Shown: positions 7,332-14,992, numbered from the stretch's first letter. The stretch: DNA of 15,024 nt from an uncultured Campylobacterota bacterium (GCA_903821805.1 CAIJNA010000172.1:1-15024); one strand, 5' to 3'. Notes: generated from the letters alone by a model not told the origin. Translations and numbers: made by a program.

Positions 7332-8897
7332 TTATCCTCTTCTTGAACTACCACCCTCACCTCTTGGTCTTGGTGGTCTGCTATCTCCGTCTCTTCTTGG
7401 CGGTCTACTTTCTCCATCTCTTCTTGGTCTACTTGCGCCACTATCGTTTCTTGGTGGTCTGCTATCTCCGTCTCTTCTTGGACCTCTGTCGCTATCTCTT
7501 CTTGGACCTCTATCATTATCTCTTCTTGGACCTCTGCTTCTACCTCTAGAACCATTTCCACCTCTATCATTTTTTAATCTTTCAATTAATGCAGCGATAT
7601 CTTGGTGTGATTTACCAATTTTATTTCTACCTTTAACTTGATCTTTTTCAGTAAGAATAGTTGCAAGTTTATATGCAATTGTAGAAAGATCAAATTCTTC
7701 TTTTAAAGAATCAATAATATTGCAAACAGCAGGATCTACTACTTGATTTTTAATATTATCCATAAATCCAGTATGATTTTTTGATTTAACATCATCAATA
7801 GTAGGAACAACTTTAGCTTCCATCATACTTCCAATGTTAGCTTGAATTTTTTGTAAACTTCTAAATTCACTTGGAGTTACAATTGATACAGCTGCACCAG
7901 TTTTACCACCTCTACCTGTTCTTCCGATTCTATGAACATAAGGTTCACTATCAAATGGTAATTGGTAATTAAACACGTGACTTACGTCACTTACATCAAG
8001 TCCTCTAGCAGCAACATCTGTAGCTACAAGAACTTCTATAGTACTAGCTTTAAATGCTCTAATAACTTCTTCTCTTTGTCTTTGTTCAAGATCCCCATGA
8101 AGAGCTTTTGCACTATACCCTTGAGACACAAGATATGTAGCAAGTCTATCAACATCTCTTTTCATTTTACAAAATACTATAGATTTAGTAGGATTTTTAA
8201 AATCAAAAAGTCTCATAAGAGCATCATCTCTTTCATATTCTTCAACAACATAGTAAGATTGAACAATGTTTGTATTTGTCATGTCTTTTTTAGTAACAGT
8301 TACAAATTCTGGTTCAATTAAAATCTTTCTAGCTAAATCTTTAATTGGTTCAGGCATAGTTGCACTAAATAAAAGTGTTTGTCTTTCTTTTGGCATAAAT
8401 TTAAAAATATTTTTAATATCTTCTAAGAATCCCATATCTAGCATTTCATCAGCTTCATCCAATACAATAAATCTAGGATTAATTGTTATTTGCTCATTTT
8501 TAAGTAAATCTAATAGTCTACCTGGAGTAGCAATAATAATTGAAGCATTTTCTGCGTGTTTGATTTGTCTTGAGTAAGAAGTTCCACCGTACACAGTAGC
8601 AGTTTTAATATCTAAAAATTTACCAAATTTAAATAACTCATCACTAACTTGCATAGCAAGTTCTCTTGTAGGTACGATTACAAGTGCTTCAACACTTCCA
8701 TCTCTTCTAAGATTTTGTAGTATTGGAAGTCCAAATGCTGCTGTTTTACCAGTACCAGTTTGAGCTTGTGCTACTATATCTTTTCCACTTAATACGATAG
8801 GTATCGCGTCTTTTTGTATCGGACTTGGTTCTGTAAACCCAGCCTTATTGATAGCCTGCATTAATTCGTCTTTAAAATTAAAGTCTTTAAATTCCAT
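7332..8897 (-). CDS. DEAD-box ATP-dependent RNA helicase with Arg-rich repeat tail
   Basis: Unwinds RNA duplexes, with likely roles in ribosome assembly, RNA decay or cold adaptation. All core motifs are present: Q motif (GFTEPSPIQ, Q28), Walker A AQTGTGKT (45-52), PTREL (76-80), ATPGR (123-127), DEAD (147-150), SAT (178-180), and in domain 2 VATDVAARGLDV (291-302) and HRIGRTGRGG (322-331). After a linker to about 444, the last 77 residues form a basic tail with about 25 arginines in tandem PRRDGDSR-type units, probably a disordered RNA-binding segment. With 521 residues it is longer than minimal DEAD proteins because of this tail. AAGGA lies 9 bases before the ATG. The paralogue (RhlE, CshA or DeaD) cannot be fixed by eye, so I give no symbol. 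Confidence 0.95.
   Translation of the reverse strand: MEFKDFNFKDELMQAINKAGFTEPSPIQKDAIPIVLSGKDIVAQAQTGTGKTAAFGLPILQNLRRDGSVEALVIVPTRELAMQVSDELFKFGKFLDIKTATVYGGTSYSRQIKHAENASIIIATPGRLLDLLKNEQITINPRFIVLDEADEMLDMGFLEDIKNIFKFMPKERQTLLFSATMPEPIKDLARKILIEPEFVTVTKKDMTNTNIVQSYYVVEEYERDDALMRLFDFKNPTKSIVFCKMKRDVDRLATYLVSQGYSAKALHGDLEQRQREEVIRAFKASTIEVLVATDVAARGLDVSDVSHVFNYQLPFDSEPYVHRIGRTGRGGKTGAAVSIVTPSEFRSLQKIQANIGSMMEAKVVPTIDDVKSKNHTGFMDNIKNQVVDPAVCNIIDSLKEEFDLSTIAYKLATILTEKDQVKGRNKIGKSHQDIAALIERLKNDRGGNGSRGRSRGPRRDNDRGPRRDSDRGPRRDGDSRPPRNDSGASRPRRDGESRPPRRDGDSRPPRPRGEGGSSRRG
7374..7532 (-). repeat. Tandem 24-base and 27-base repeats encoding the helicase tail
   Basis: Degenerate in-frame tandem repeats. 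Three 24-base units encode GPRRDNDR, GPRRDSDR and GPRRDGDS (residues 456-479). From residue 473 the period becomes 27 bases, encoding PRRDGDSRP, PRNDSGASR, PRRDGESRP and PRRDGDSRP (473-508). A 33-base stretch is identical at 7368-7400 and 7449-7481, 81 bases (three 27-base units) apart. Nucleotide identity exceeds what the protein needs, suggesting recent slippage or recombination. Confidence 0.85.
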
Positions 8898-8959
8898 ATT
8901 TATTTTTTCCTTTTTCTCTTTGGTTCTTAACCCGAATCTTGTAATAGAAAGTTATTAAA

Positions 8960-9066
8960 TAATATATAATTCTTGACCTAATTTCATCTTATTTCTTCTC
9001 TATCGTGATTCAAATGGGGCGGATTTTACTCAAATGTTCCTTAAAACTATATCGCCCAGATTTTTT
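8960..9066 (+). ncRNA. Candidate plus-strand small RNA ending in a hairpin plus T-run
   Basis: The 167-base gap between recA and the helicase gene contains a GC-rich pair, GGGCG (9017-9021) and CGCCC (9053-9057), in very AT-rich DNA. An inner TTTTA/TAAAA pairing extends it, and AGA plus six T (9061-9066) follow on the plus strand. In that orientation it resembles a rho-independent terminator. Upstream on the same strand are TATAAT (8965-8970) and an overlapping TATATA, with TTGTAA at 8939-8944. A transcript of roughly 90 bases antisense to the helicase leader is possible. It matches no RNA family I recognise. The loop is long and the stem imperfect, so this is a hypothesis. Confidence 0.25.
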
Positions 9067-10102
9067 ACTCGTCGTCGTCCTCGCTGTCTAGATCTAGAGA
9101 TACTGGTATAGCGTTACTTCCCATTGCTTTTAAGATTCTTTCTTCGATTTCGTTTGCTATTTCTGGATTTGCTTTTAAGAATATTTTACTATTTTCTTTA
9201 CCTTGTCCTATTTTACTATCTTTATAGCTAAACCATGCACCAGCTTTGTCAACAATTTCAAGTTTCACACCATAATCTATTAGCTCACCAAGCTTAGAAA
9301 TACCTTCACCAAACATAATATCGAATTCTGCGGTTTTAAAAGGAGGTGCAACTTTATTTTTAACAACTTTTACTTTTGTTCTATTTCCAATACTATTTTC
9401 ACCTTGTTTTAAAGTGGCAATTCTTCTAATATCAAGTCTTACAGAACTATAAAATTTAAGTGCATTTCCACCAGTTGTAGTTTCAGGGCTTCCATAACCA
9501 GTCATGCCAATTTTCATTCTTATTTGATTTATAAAAATAACTGTTACATTCATTTTATTTAATATACCAGTAATTTTTCTTAAAGCTTTACTCATAAGTC
9601 TAGCTTGCACTCCAACTTGTTGGTCATCCATATCACCATCAATTTCAACTTTTGGCGTAAGTGCTGCAACACTATCCACAACTATAAGATTTACAGCACC
9701 ACTTCTTACAAGAGTTTCAAGAATTTCAAGTGCTTGCTCACCATAGTCAGGCTGAGAAACTAAAAGATTTTCAGTATCAACACCAATATCTTTTGCATAT
9801 TTAACATCAAGCGCATGCTCTGCATCTATAAATGCACATATCCCACCTGCTTTTTGACATTCTGCAATTGCATGTAATGTTAAAGTTGTTTTACCACTAC
9901 TTTCAGGCCCATATATTTCAACAACTCTTCCTTGAGGAATACCTCCAACACCAAGAGCCAGATCTAGTCCCAATGAGCCAGTGCTTATTGTTTCAATTGG
10001 CTCAATAACTTTATCTCCAAGTCTTACAAGTGTTCCTTTTCCAAATGTTTTATCCATTTGTTTTATTGCTAAATCCAGTGCTTTTCTTTGATCTTCAGTC
10101 AT
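9065..10102 (-). CDS. recA: Recombinase A
   Basis: Forms ATP-dependent filaments on single-stranded DNA for homologous pairing and repair. At 345 residues it is normal length. Walker A GPESSGKT (65-72), Walker B LIVVDSVAALTPK, the L1 loop region MSKALRKITG, the L2 stretch GSPETTTGGNALKFYSSVRLDIRR (by motif, not aligned), and the acidic tail DLDSEDDDE are all present. The ATG is preceded by AAGGAG at 7 bases, a strong site. It stands alone between 138-base and 167-base gaps, so it probably has its own promoter. No LexA-type palindrome is visible upstream, consistent with Campylobacterota generally lacking LexA. A hairpin lies in the leader. The gene is a good phylogenetic marker for placing this genome. 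Confidence 0.99.
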   Translation of the reverse strand: MTEDQRKALDLAIKQMDKTFGKGTLVRLGDKVIEPIETISTGSLGLDLALGVGGIPQGRVVEIYGPESSGKTTLTLHAIAECQKAGGICAFIDAEHALDVKYAKDIGVDTENLLVSQPDYGEQALEILETLVRSGAVNLIVVDSVAALTPKVEIDGDMDDQQVGVQARLMSKALRKITGILNKMNVTVIFINQIRMKIGMTGYGSPETTTGGNALKFYSSVRLDIRRIATLKQGENSIGNRTKVKVVKNKVAPPFKTAEFDIMFGEGISKLGELIDYGVKLEIVDKAGAWFSYKDSKIGQGKENSKIFLKANPEIANEIEERILKAMGSNAIPVSLDLDSEDDDE

Positions 10103-10126
10103 TTAATTTCTCCTTAATAATTGTTC

Positions 10127-10155
10127 CGAAAAAAGACTTTGTGTCTTTTATTTCG
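10127..10155 (-). promoter_or_regulatory. Hairpin in the recA 5' leader
   Basis: Inverted repeat with core arms AAAAGAC (10131-10137) and GTCTTTT (10143-10149) around a 5-base loop. The stem extends through CGAAA/TTTCG with a two-base bulge. In recA sense it is followed by a run of U and ends about 24 bases before the start codon. It lies between the predicted promoter and the ribosome binding site, so it could be an attenuator, an mRNA stabiliser, or a leftover terminator for the upstream gene. Confidence 0.45.
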
Positions 10156-10186
10156 TAATCTTCTATTCTGTATTTTTCTTGCTGGA

Positions 10187-10216
10187 ATATTATCATAAAA
10201 TAAATTTTACAATCAA
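10187..10216 (-). promoter_or_regulatory. Candidate sigma-70 promoter for recA
   Basis: On the minus strand, TTGATT (10211-10216) and TAATAT (10187-10192) are separated by 18 bases. Transcription would start near 10180, giving a leader of about 80 bases that contains the hairpin at 10127-10155. The AT-rich context makes alternative -10 choices possible, such as the overlapping TATGAT. Confidence 0.45.
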
Positions 10217-10240
10217 AAATATGACAAATTGACATACTTT

Positions 10241-10942
10241 TTAAAAATTCTTTTGTTTTAGCTTCTCTTCCTCTTGTTTATAATCACTCATATATAGTGA
10301 TACAAGATTGTAAAATCTTGCGCTATGATTTTTTTCTTCTATATGACAAAGCTCGTGAAGAACGACATATCTAATTGCATTTAAAGGAAATTGCAATAAC
10401 ATATAATTAATCGAGATGTCATTTTTATAACTACAACTACCCCATTGTCTTTTTGCATATCTGTATGTTATATTTTCCGGATGTAGTTTTGTTAAAAAAC
10501 ACATTTCATCAAATATTGGATCAATATATTTTACTGCTACTTTTTTATAAAACTTTTTTAATGCATCGACAAACATTTCATATTCTGATTCTTGTGGTAA
10601 ATTAGGATTGTGATAAAAATAAAATATTTCATTTTTGAAAACCACTTTTACGCCTACAACGGAATCATCAGGAATAAGCTCTAATGGATATTTCTCTCCT
10701 ATAAATGGAATTTCTCCTCCACAAATAAAATCAAATTTGTTTTTTACTGGTACTCTATTTATGGCTTTTAGAATCCAATCTTTATGTTGCATGACAATAT
10801 CACGGATCTGATTTGCCTTAAATTTAAGTGGTGTTTTAATAATAATTTCATCTTTATTCTCAAGCGATAAACTTATTTTTTTAATTCTCTTATCACTTCT
10901 ATGAATAACATTTAACACAACATCGTCTAATTTCATCTCCAT
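10241..10942 (-). CDS. YgjP-like (DUF45/M48-type) zinc metallopeptidase
   Basis: A 233-residue protein of the YgjP/SprT-like family with a zinc-protease signature. HELCH (196-200) supplies two zinc histidines and the catalytic glutamate, with NHSARF (205-210) after it. The family's other conserved segment, RQWGSCSYKNDISINYML (165-182), precedes it. The N-terminal region VIHRSDKRIKKISLSL and IIIKTPL is also typical. No signal peptide or membrane segment is seen, so it is likely cytoplasmic. Its substrate is unknown. The first ATG (10940-10942) is favoured by AGGA 9 bases upstream; a second ATG two codons later lacks a usable site. It begins 51 bases after the clpB stop with no obvious promoter or terminator between, so it is probably co-transcribed with clpB and thus may share its heat-shock control. 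That link is inferred from spacing. Confidence 0.9.
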   Translation of the reverse strand: MEMKLDDVVLNVIHRSDKRIKKISLSLENKDEIIIKTPLKFKANQIRDIVMQHKDWILKAINRVPVKNKFDFICGGEIPFIGEKYPLELIPDDSVVGVKVVFKNEIFYFYHNPNLPQESEYEMFVDALKKFYKKVAVKYIDPIFDEMCFLTKLHPENITYRYAKRQWGSCSYKNDISINYMLLQFPLNAIRYVVLHELCHIEEKNHSARFYNLVSLYMSDYKQEEEKLKQKNF

Positions 10943-10993
10943 ATATTACAAATCCTAGCAGTATTAAATTGTTCTTTTTTACAAATTGGTTTC

Positions 10994-13570
10994 TTACGAA
11001 ACAATTGCTTCAATCTTGCCATCAATAAAATCAAATTCGACTGAATTACCATCTTGAACTATGTCTTCCAAGATAAGTTCAGCCAATTTATCCTCAACTA
11101 TTTCATACAATGCTCTTTTTAATGGTCGAGCACCGTAATCAGGATCAAAACCTGCACTCGCAACATACTCTTTTGCGCTATTGCTTAATGTTATTTTGAT
11201 ATTTCTACTTGCAACCTTTTTCGCGATTCCAGCAAACATAATATCAACTATTTGAGTTATTGCCTCAAGATTTAGAGCATCAAATATCACAATATCATCA
11301 AGTCTATTTAAAAATTCTGGTTTAAAATGCGCTCTTAATTCAGATAATACTTCAGTTTTTCTAATATCTCTATCTTTAATATTTATTATTTTTGCACTAC
11401 CAATATTTGATGTTAAAATTATAATTGTATTTTTAAAATCAACTGTTACACCTTTGTTGTCAGTAAGTCTTCCATCATCAAGAACTTGCAAAAGAATATT
11501 AAAGACATCAATATGTGCCTTTTCAATTTCATCAAAAAGCACAACACTGTATGGTTTTCGTCTTACAGCTTCTGTTAATTGTCCGCCTTCTTCATATCCG
11601 ACATATCCAGCAGGAGCACCTACCAATTTACTAACAGAGTGATTTTCCATATATTCGCTCATATCAAATCTTATCAATGATTTGTCATTGTCAAATAAAA
11701 ATCTTGCTAATGTTTTTGCACTTTCTGTCTTTCCAACTCCTGTTGGTCCCAAAAACATAAAACTTCCAATAGGCTTATTGTCACTACTAAGTCCAGCTTT
11801 ATTTCTTTTTATAGCCCTTGAAATAGCGTGAATAGCTTCGTCTTGACCAATAACTTCTTTCTTTAAAACATCTTCTACTTGAAGAATTCTTTGTTTTTCA
11901 CTTGTAAGCATTTTATTAACTGGTATTCCAGTCCATCTACTCACGATGCTAGCAATACTTTCTTCACTAACAAAATTTCGCAATAGTGTTCCAGCTTCTT
12001 CCATTTTTGTCCAAGCTTCTTCAAATTCAGTAATTTGTTTTTCTAGAGCAGGAATATCACCATATTCTATTTTTGCGGCCTCTTCAAATTTACTTTCCCT
12101 TTTAGCTCGCTCAGCTTTTGTCATTAATTCATCAATCTTCGTTTTCAATTTTGAAATACTATCAAATGTATTTTTTTCATTCAAAAATTGGTTTTCTAAT
12201 TTTCTTTTTTCTTCTCCAGAATCGGCCAATTCTTTTTCAATTTCCTGAATTCTAATAAGATTCTTTTCATTTTTTTCCATCTTGAGTGCTTCTTTTTCAA
12301 CTTCCAAAGTACTAATTTGTCTTTTAACCACAGAAAGAGCAGTTGGTTCACTTTCGATTTGCATTTTAAGTTCAGCAGCAGCTTCATCAATTAAATCTAT
12401 AGCCTTATCAGGTAAAAATCTATCACTAATATATCGATCACTTAATTTAGCTGCAGCAACTAAGGCACTATCATTGATTGTTACATTATGATGCGCTTCA
12501 AGTTTTCCTTTTATGCCTCGTAATATTTGTAAGGCTTCATTTACTGAGGGTTCATCGACATTTACAGGCTGAAACCTTCTTTGCATAGCTGTATCTTTTT
12601 CGAAATATTTTCTATATTCTTTAAGAGTAGTTGCCCCAATAGTATGAAGTTCTCCACGAGCTAAAGCAGGCTTTAGAATATTTGCTGCATCCATACTTCC
12701 TTCGCTAGCTCCAGCGCCAATAATTGTGTGAATTTCATCTATAAATAAAATAATATTGCCAGCCTTTTGAACTTCTTTTATAACGGCTTTTAGTCTATCC
12801 TCAAATTCTCCCCTATATTTCGCTCCAGCAATTAAAGCACTCATATCAAGGCTAATAACTTTTTTGTTAGCTAAACTCAATGGAACGTCTTTGTTTACTA
12901 TTCTTTGAGCCAAACCTTCTGCTATAGCTGTTTTTCCAGTACCAGGCTCACCCAAAAGTATTGGATTATTTTTAGTTTTTCTTATTAGTATCTGCATCAT
13001 TCTGCTGATTTGTTCATCTCGTCCGATAACCGGATCAAGCTTTCCATCAATTGCCATTTTATTTAAATCAATTCCATATTTTCCCAATGCCTCAAGATTG
13101 TCGTCTCCGCTTTGACTTTCAACTTTTGCCCCGCCTCGTAATAGTTCAAGTTCTTTTTTTATCTCAGATAGATCAGTATATTTACCTAAAATACTTTTAA
13201 ATGATTCATCTTGTAGATTTGCAATTATCCAAGTATCAACAGCTAAAAAAGCATCCCCTCCAGAATTCATAAGACCTTCTGCTTTTTGAAGACTATTAAT
13301 AACATTTCTACCGATTTTAATACTTTCTTTTGTTAAACTCGACACTTGAGATAGTTTATTGGCAACACTTTTTGCTTCAAGCTCAATCGCTGTCTTGTCT
13401 ATATTTAATTTGTTTAACAATTGATTTAAAATACTACTTGTATTTGTTAGTAAACCCCATATTATGTGTACTATTTCAACTTCTTGGTTTTTATTATGTA
13501 GAGCTAGACTTAGACTTGATTCGATAGCTTCTTGCATTTGATTTGTAAGTTTTTCAAAAATTTTATTCAT
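10994..13570 (-). CDS. clpB: ATP-dependent disaggregase ClpB
   Basis: Hexameric AAA+ chaperone that pulls polypeptides out of aggregates with DnaK/DnaJ/GrpE. At 858 residues it matches the family. Order of parts: Clp N-domain (about 1-145), AAA-1 with Walker A GEPGTGKT (207-214) and Walker B LFIDEIH, the M-domain coiled coil (about 400-520, rich in E, K and L), the linker SRWTGIPVNKML, AAA-2 with GPTGVGKTE, and a C-terminal small domain ending EIVS. The M-domain distinguishes it from ClpA, and the absence of the IGF/L loop for ClpP from ClpA/ClpC. AGGA lies 7 bases before the ATG. A sigma-70 promoter and a perfect CIRCE lie directly upstream, so HrcA repression and heat induction are expected. 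Confidence 0.98.
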   Translation of the reverse strand: MNKIFEKLTNQMQEAIESSLSLALHNKNQEVEIVHIIWGLLTNTSSILNQLLNKLNIDKTAIELEAKSVANKLSQVSSLTKESIKIGRNVINSLQKAEGLMNSGGDAFLAVDTWIIANLQDESFKSILGKYTDLSEIKKELELLRGGAKVESQSGDDNLEALGKYGIDLNKMAIDGKLDPVIGRDEQISRMMQILIRKTKNNPILLGEPGTGKTAIAEGLAQRIVNKDVPLSLANKKVISLDMSALIAGAKYRGEFEDRLKAVIKEVQKAGNIILFIDEIHTIIGAGASEGSMDAANILKPALARGELHTIGATTLKEYRKYFEKDTAMQRRFQPVNVDEPSVNEALQILRGIKGKLEAHHNVTINDSALVAAAKLSDRYISDRFLPDKAIDLIDEAAAELKMQIESEPTALSVVKRQISTLEVEKEALKMEKNEKNLIRIQEIEKELADSGEEKRKLENQFLNEKNTFDSISKLKTKIDELMTKAERAKRESKFEEAAKIEYGDIPALEKQITEFEEAWTKMEEAGTLLRNFVSEESIASIVSRWTGIPVNKMLTSEKQRILQVEDVLKKEVIGQDEAIHAISRAIKRNKAGLSSDNKPIGSFMFLGPTGVGKTESAKTLARFLFDNDKSLIRFDMSEYMENHSVSKLVGAPAGYVGYEEGGQLTEAVRRKPYSVVLFDEIEKAHIDVFNILLQVLDDGRLTDNKGVTVDFKNTIIILTSNIGSAKIINIKDRDIRKTEVLSELRAHFKPEFLNRLDDIVIFDALNLEAITQIVDIMFAGIAKKVASRNIKITLSNSAKEYVASAGFDPDYGARPLKRALYEIVEDKLAELILEDIVQDGNSVEFDFIDGKIEAIVS

Positions 13571-13596
13571 TTATTTATCCTATAGCTTGTTAAATT

Positions 13597-13623
13597 TTAG
13601 CACTCGTAATATACGAGTGCTAA
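13597..13623. promoter_or_regulatory. CIRCE operator (HrcA binding site) of clpB
   Basis: TTAGCACTC, a 9-base spacer, then GAGTGCTAA: an exact match to the CIRCE consensus in both arms and spacer length. It starts about 7 bases after the predicted -10 of the clpB promoter, so it covers the transcription start, and ends 26 bases before the clpB ATG. HrcA bound here would block initiation; heat inactivation of HrcA would release it. Confidence 0.95.
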
Positions 13624-13629
13624 TTCTTA

Positions 13630-13659
13630 ATTGTATCAGATATAAAATCTGTTTGTCAA
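13630..13659 (-). promoter_or_regulatory. Sigma-70 promoter of clpB
   Basis: A perfect -35 TTGACA (13654-13659) and -10 TACAAT (13630-13635), minus strand, are 18 bases apart. The predicted start near 13623 coincides with the edge of the CIRCE element. It is the best promoter match in the window, as expected for a repressor-controlled gene. Confidence 0.8.
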
Positions 13660-13696
13660 GAGCTTTAGCGGGAAATAAAATAAATTTGTGGAGTAC

Positions 13697-14452
13697 TTAT
13701 TTTTGATTAAAACAAGATGGGGCTAGTAATTCTGGACGATATTCAAAATGCATCGTATCGTAGTGATACCATCTTCCTCCCCAAATAAAACCATACTTTT
13801 CAAAAATTCTTACAATTGAAAGAGGCATACTATTTTTGTATGTGATTTTTGATGTTTCACTTTGAGCTTCATTTTTCCAATATTGTGTTGCAGATGGTGA
13901 TAAATCTATAGCTATTCCATAACTATGCATAGACAATCTGTTTGTGTCTTTAATAAATCTATAGTTATAAGTACCAACAAAATCAGCAAATATTCTTTCT
14001 TTGAATGGTAGTTTCAAAATTTCTTTATTAATCTCTATAAGTTTTTCATTAATTCCAAAAATTTTACTTACCAATAAATTTTTATGCCCATTTGTCGTTT
14101 GCCATTTAATTGTTACTAAATTTTTAGAAATACTGACTTCATCTTGTCCGTATATTGCCTGAAAGAAAGGTTGATACCTAAGTCTTCCTGGACTATATAG
14201 ATAATTAATAGTTAAATCACTATCAATTCTATATGTTTGTGAAATTTGCATTTCCAGATCAGCATTAGTTAGCTTTTCATCCCAAGTATTTTTCAAATCG
14301 TTAGTGCGATAAGGTAAAACGGTACCATTTTTAAAAACTATTTCGTGATCATTTGCAGATCTTATTAGTTCACTATAACCTTCTTTATAACATTCTGGAT
14401 TAGCTAGCATTGAAGTAATACAAAAAAAGACTAGAAGGATTGTTTTATACAT
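13697..14452 (-). CDS. M15-family zinc peptidase (VanY/D-Ala-D-Ala carboxypeptidase-like)
   Basis: A secreted or periplasmic cell-wall peptidase. Residues 1-17 (MYKTILLVFFCITSMLA) form a signal peptide with probable cleavage after MLA. The zinc site follows the M15 pattern SxHxxGxAxD: H176 and D183 in SMHSYGIAIDLS, with D232 and H235 in HYDTMHFEYRPEL (H235 the third ligand, D232 the probable catalytic acid). The catalytic domain therefore occupies the last 100 residues. The preceding 140 residues carry no domain I recognise. Two cysteines in the mature protein (C21, C248) could form a disulfide. It starts 23 bases after the mobB stop without a clear Shine-Dalgarno, so it is probably co-transcribed with mobB. 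Whether it is a carboxypeptidase or an endopeptidase cannot be told from sequence. Confidence 0.88.
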   Translation of the reverse strand: MYKTILLVFFCITSMLANPECYKEGYSELIRSANDHEIVFKNGTVLPYRTNDLKNTWDEKLTNADLEMQISQTYRIDSDLTINYLYSPGRLRYQPFFQAIYGQDEVSISKNLVTIKWQTTNGHKNLLVSKIFGINEKLIEINKEILKLPFKERIFADFVGTYNYRFIKDTNRLSMHSYGIAIDLSPSATQYWKNEAQSETSKITYKNSMPLSIVRIFEKYGFIWGGRWYHYDTMHFEYRPELLAPSCFNQK

Positions 14453-14475
14453 TAAAGGTGCTCATTGTTTAAAAT

Positions 14476-14970
14476 TTAGGAAAATCTTTTTCCATTTTGC
14501 TCTATCCAACCTAATATTTCATCAACATTATTCAAATCAAGATGTATGCATCCATAAGGAATCTTACTTTTATCTATACTTTCATCTGTTGCAATAGCAT
14601 CAGAAACATCAAAATATTTTTCATCCAAAGCATTTCTAAAGATTGCAACTCTTGGAAGTGGTACTGTTTTTAAACCCTCAACAAGAAGATAATCAAAATC
14701 ACCAAAAAGCTCTACTATGTCATCCATTGAAGATGTTTCGTGTTTAAACATAGTTGTTCTATTCGGTGAAACAACAACAACATCTGAGCCAGTTTTTGTA
14801 AACTTATCGCTGTCTTTACCTTCTTTGTCAAATTTAGCTTTATCTTGAGGATCATGTTTCACAATACAAACTTTATAATTTTGTGTTTTTAGAGCATTGG
14901 CTATATTTATAATTAATGTTGTTTTACCACTATTGGATGGTCCGGTAAAAGCTACTGCTATTTTTTTCAT
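14476..14970 (-). CDS. mobB: Molybdopterin-guanine dinucleotide biosynthesis protein MobB
   Basis: A small P-loop GTPase that assists MobA in attaching GMP to molybdopterin, forming the bis-MGD cofactor of enzymes such as nitrate reductase and formate dehydrogenase. It has 164 residues, close to usual. Walker A GPSNSGKTT is at 10-18; KHDPQDKAKFDKEGKDS (38-54) is the family's conserved KHD.H..FD..GKDS segment with Gln replacing the common His. DYLLVEGLK (93-101) carries the Walker B-like site, followed by LPRVAIFR. The ATG has GGAG 6 bases upstream. mobA is not in the window, and the neighbouring M15 peptidase has no evident link to molybdenum. Membership of the family is firm; the isolated position is common for mobB. 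Confidence 0.94.
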   Translation of the reverse strand: MKKIAVAFTGPSNSGKTTLIINIANALKTQNYKVCIVKHDPQDKAKFDKEGKDSDKFTKTGSDVVVVSPNRTTMFKHETSSMDDIVELFGDFDYLLVEGLKTVPLPRVAIFRNALDEKYFDVSDAIATDESIDKSKIPYGCIHLDLNNVDEILGWIEQNGKRFS

Positions 14971-14992
14971 TTAAACTCCGTTATAATTTTAT

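Noticed and set aside
7295..7570. Minus-strand 91-residue Glu/Val-rich frame
   Set aside because: Alternative frame of the same helicase repeats, with the low complexity expected from reading the repeat out of frame.
7246..7641. Plus-strand 131-residue reading frame rich in Pro, Leu and Gly with repeated units
   Set aside because: It is the antisense of the helicase's arginine-repeat tail; the repeats keep several frames open. No ribosome site or family motif.
7962..8577. Two plus-strand frames (7962-8321 and 8266-8577)
   Set aside because: Antisense to conserved helicase motifs; composition is unlike a real protein and there is no start signal.
11454..12491. Several short frames overlapping clpB on both strands
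   Set aside because: All lie within the well-conserved ClpB coding sequence and show no motif of their own.
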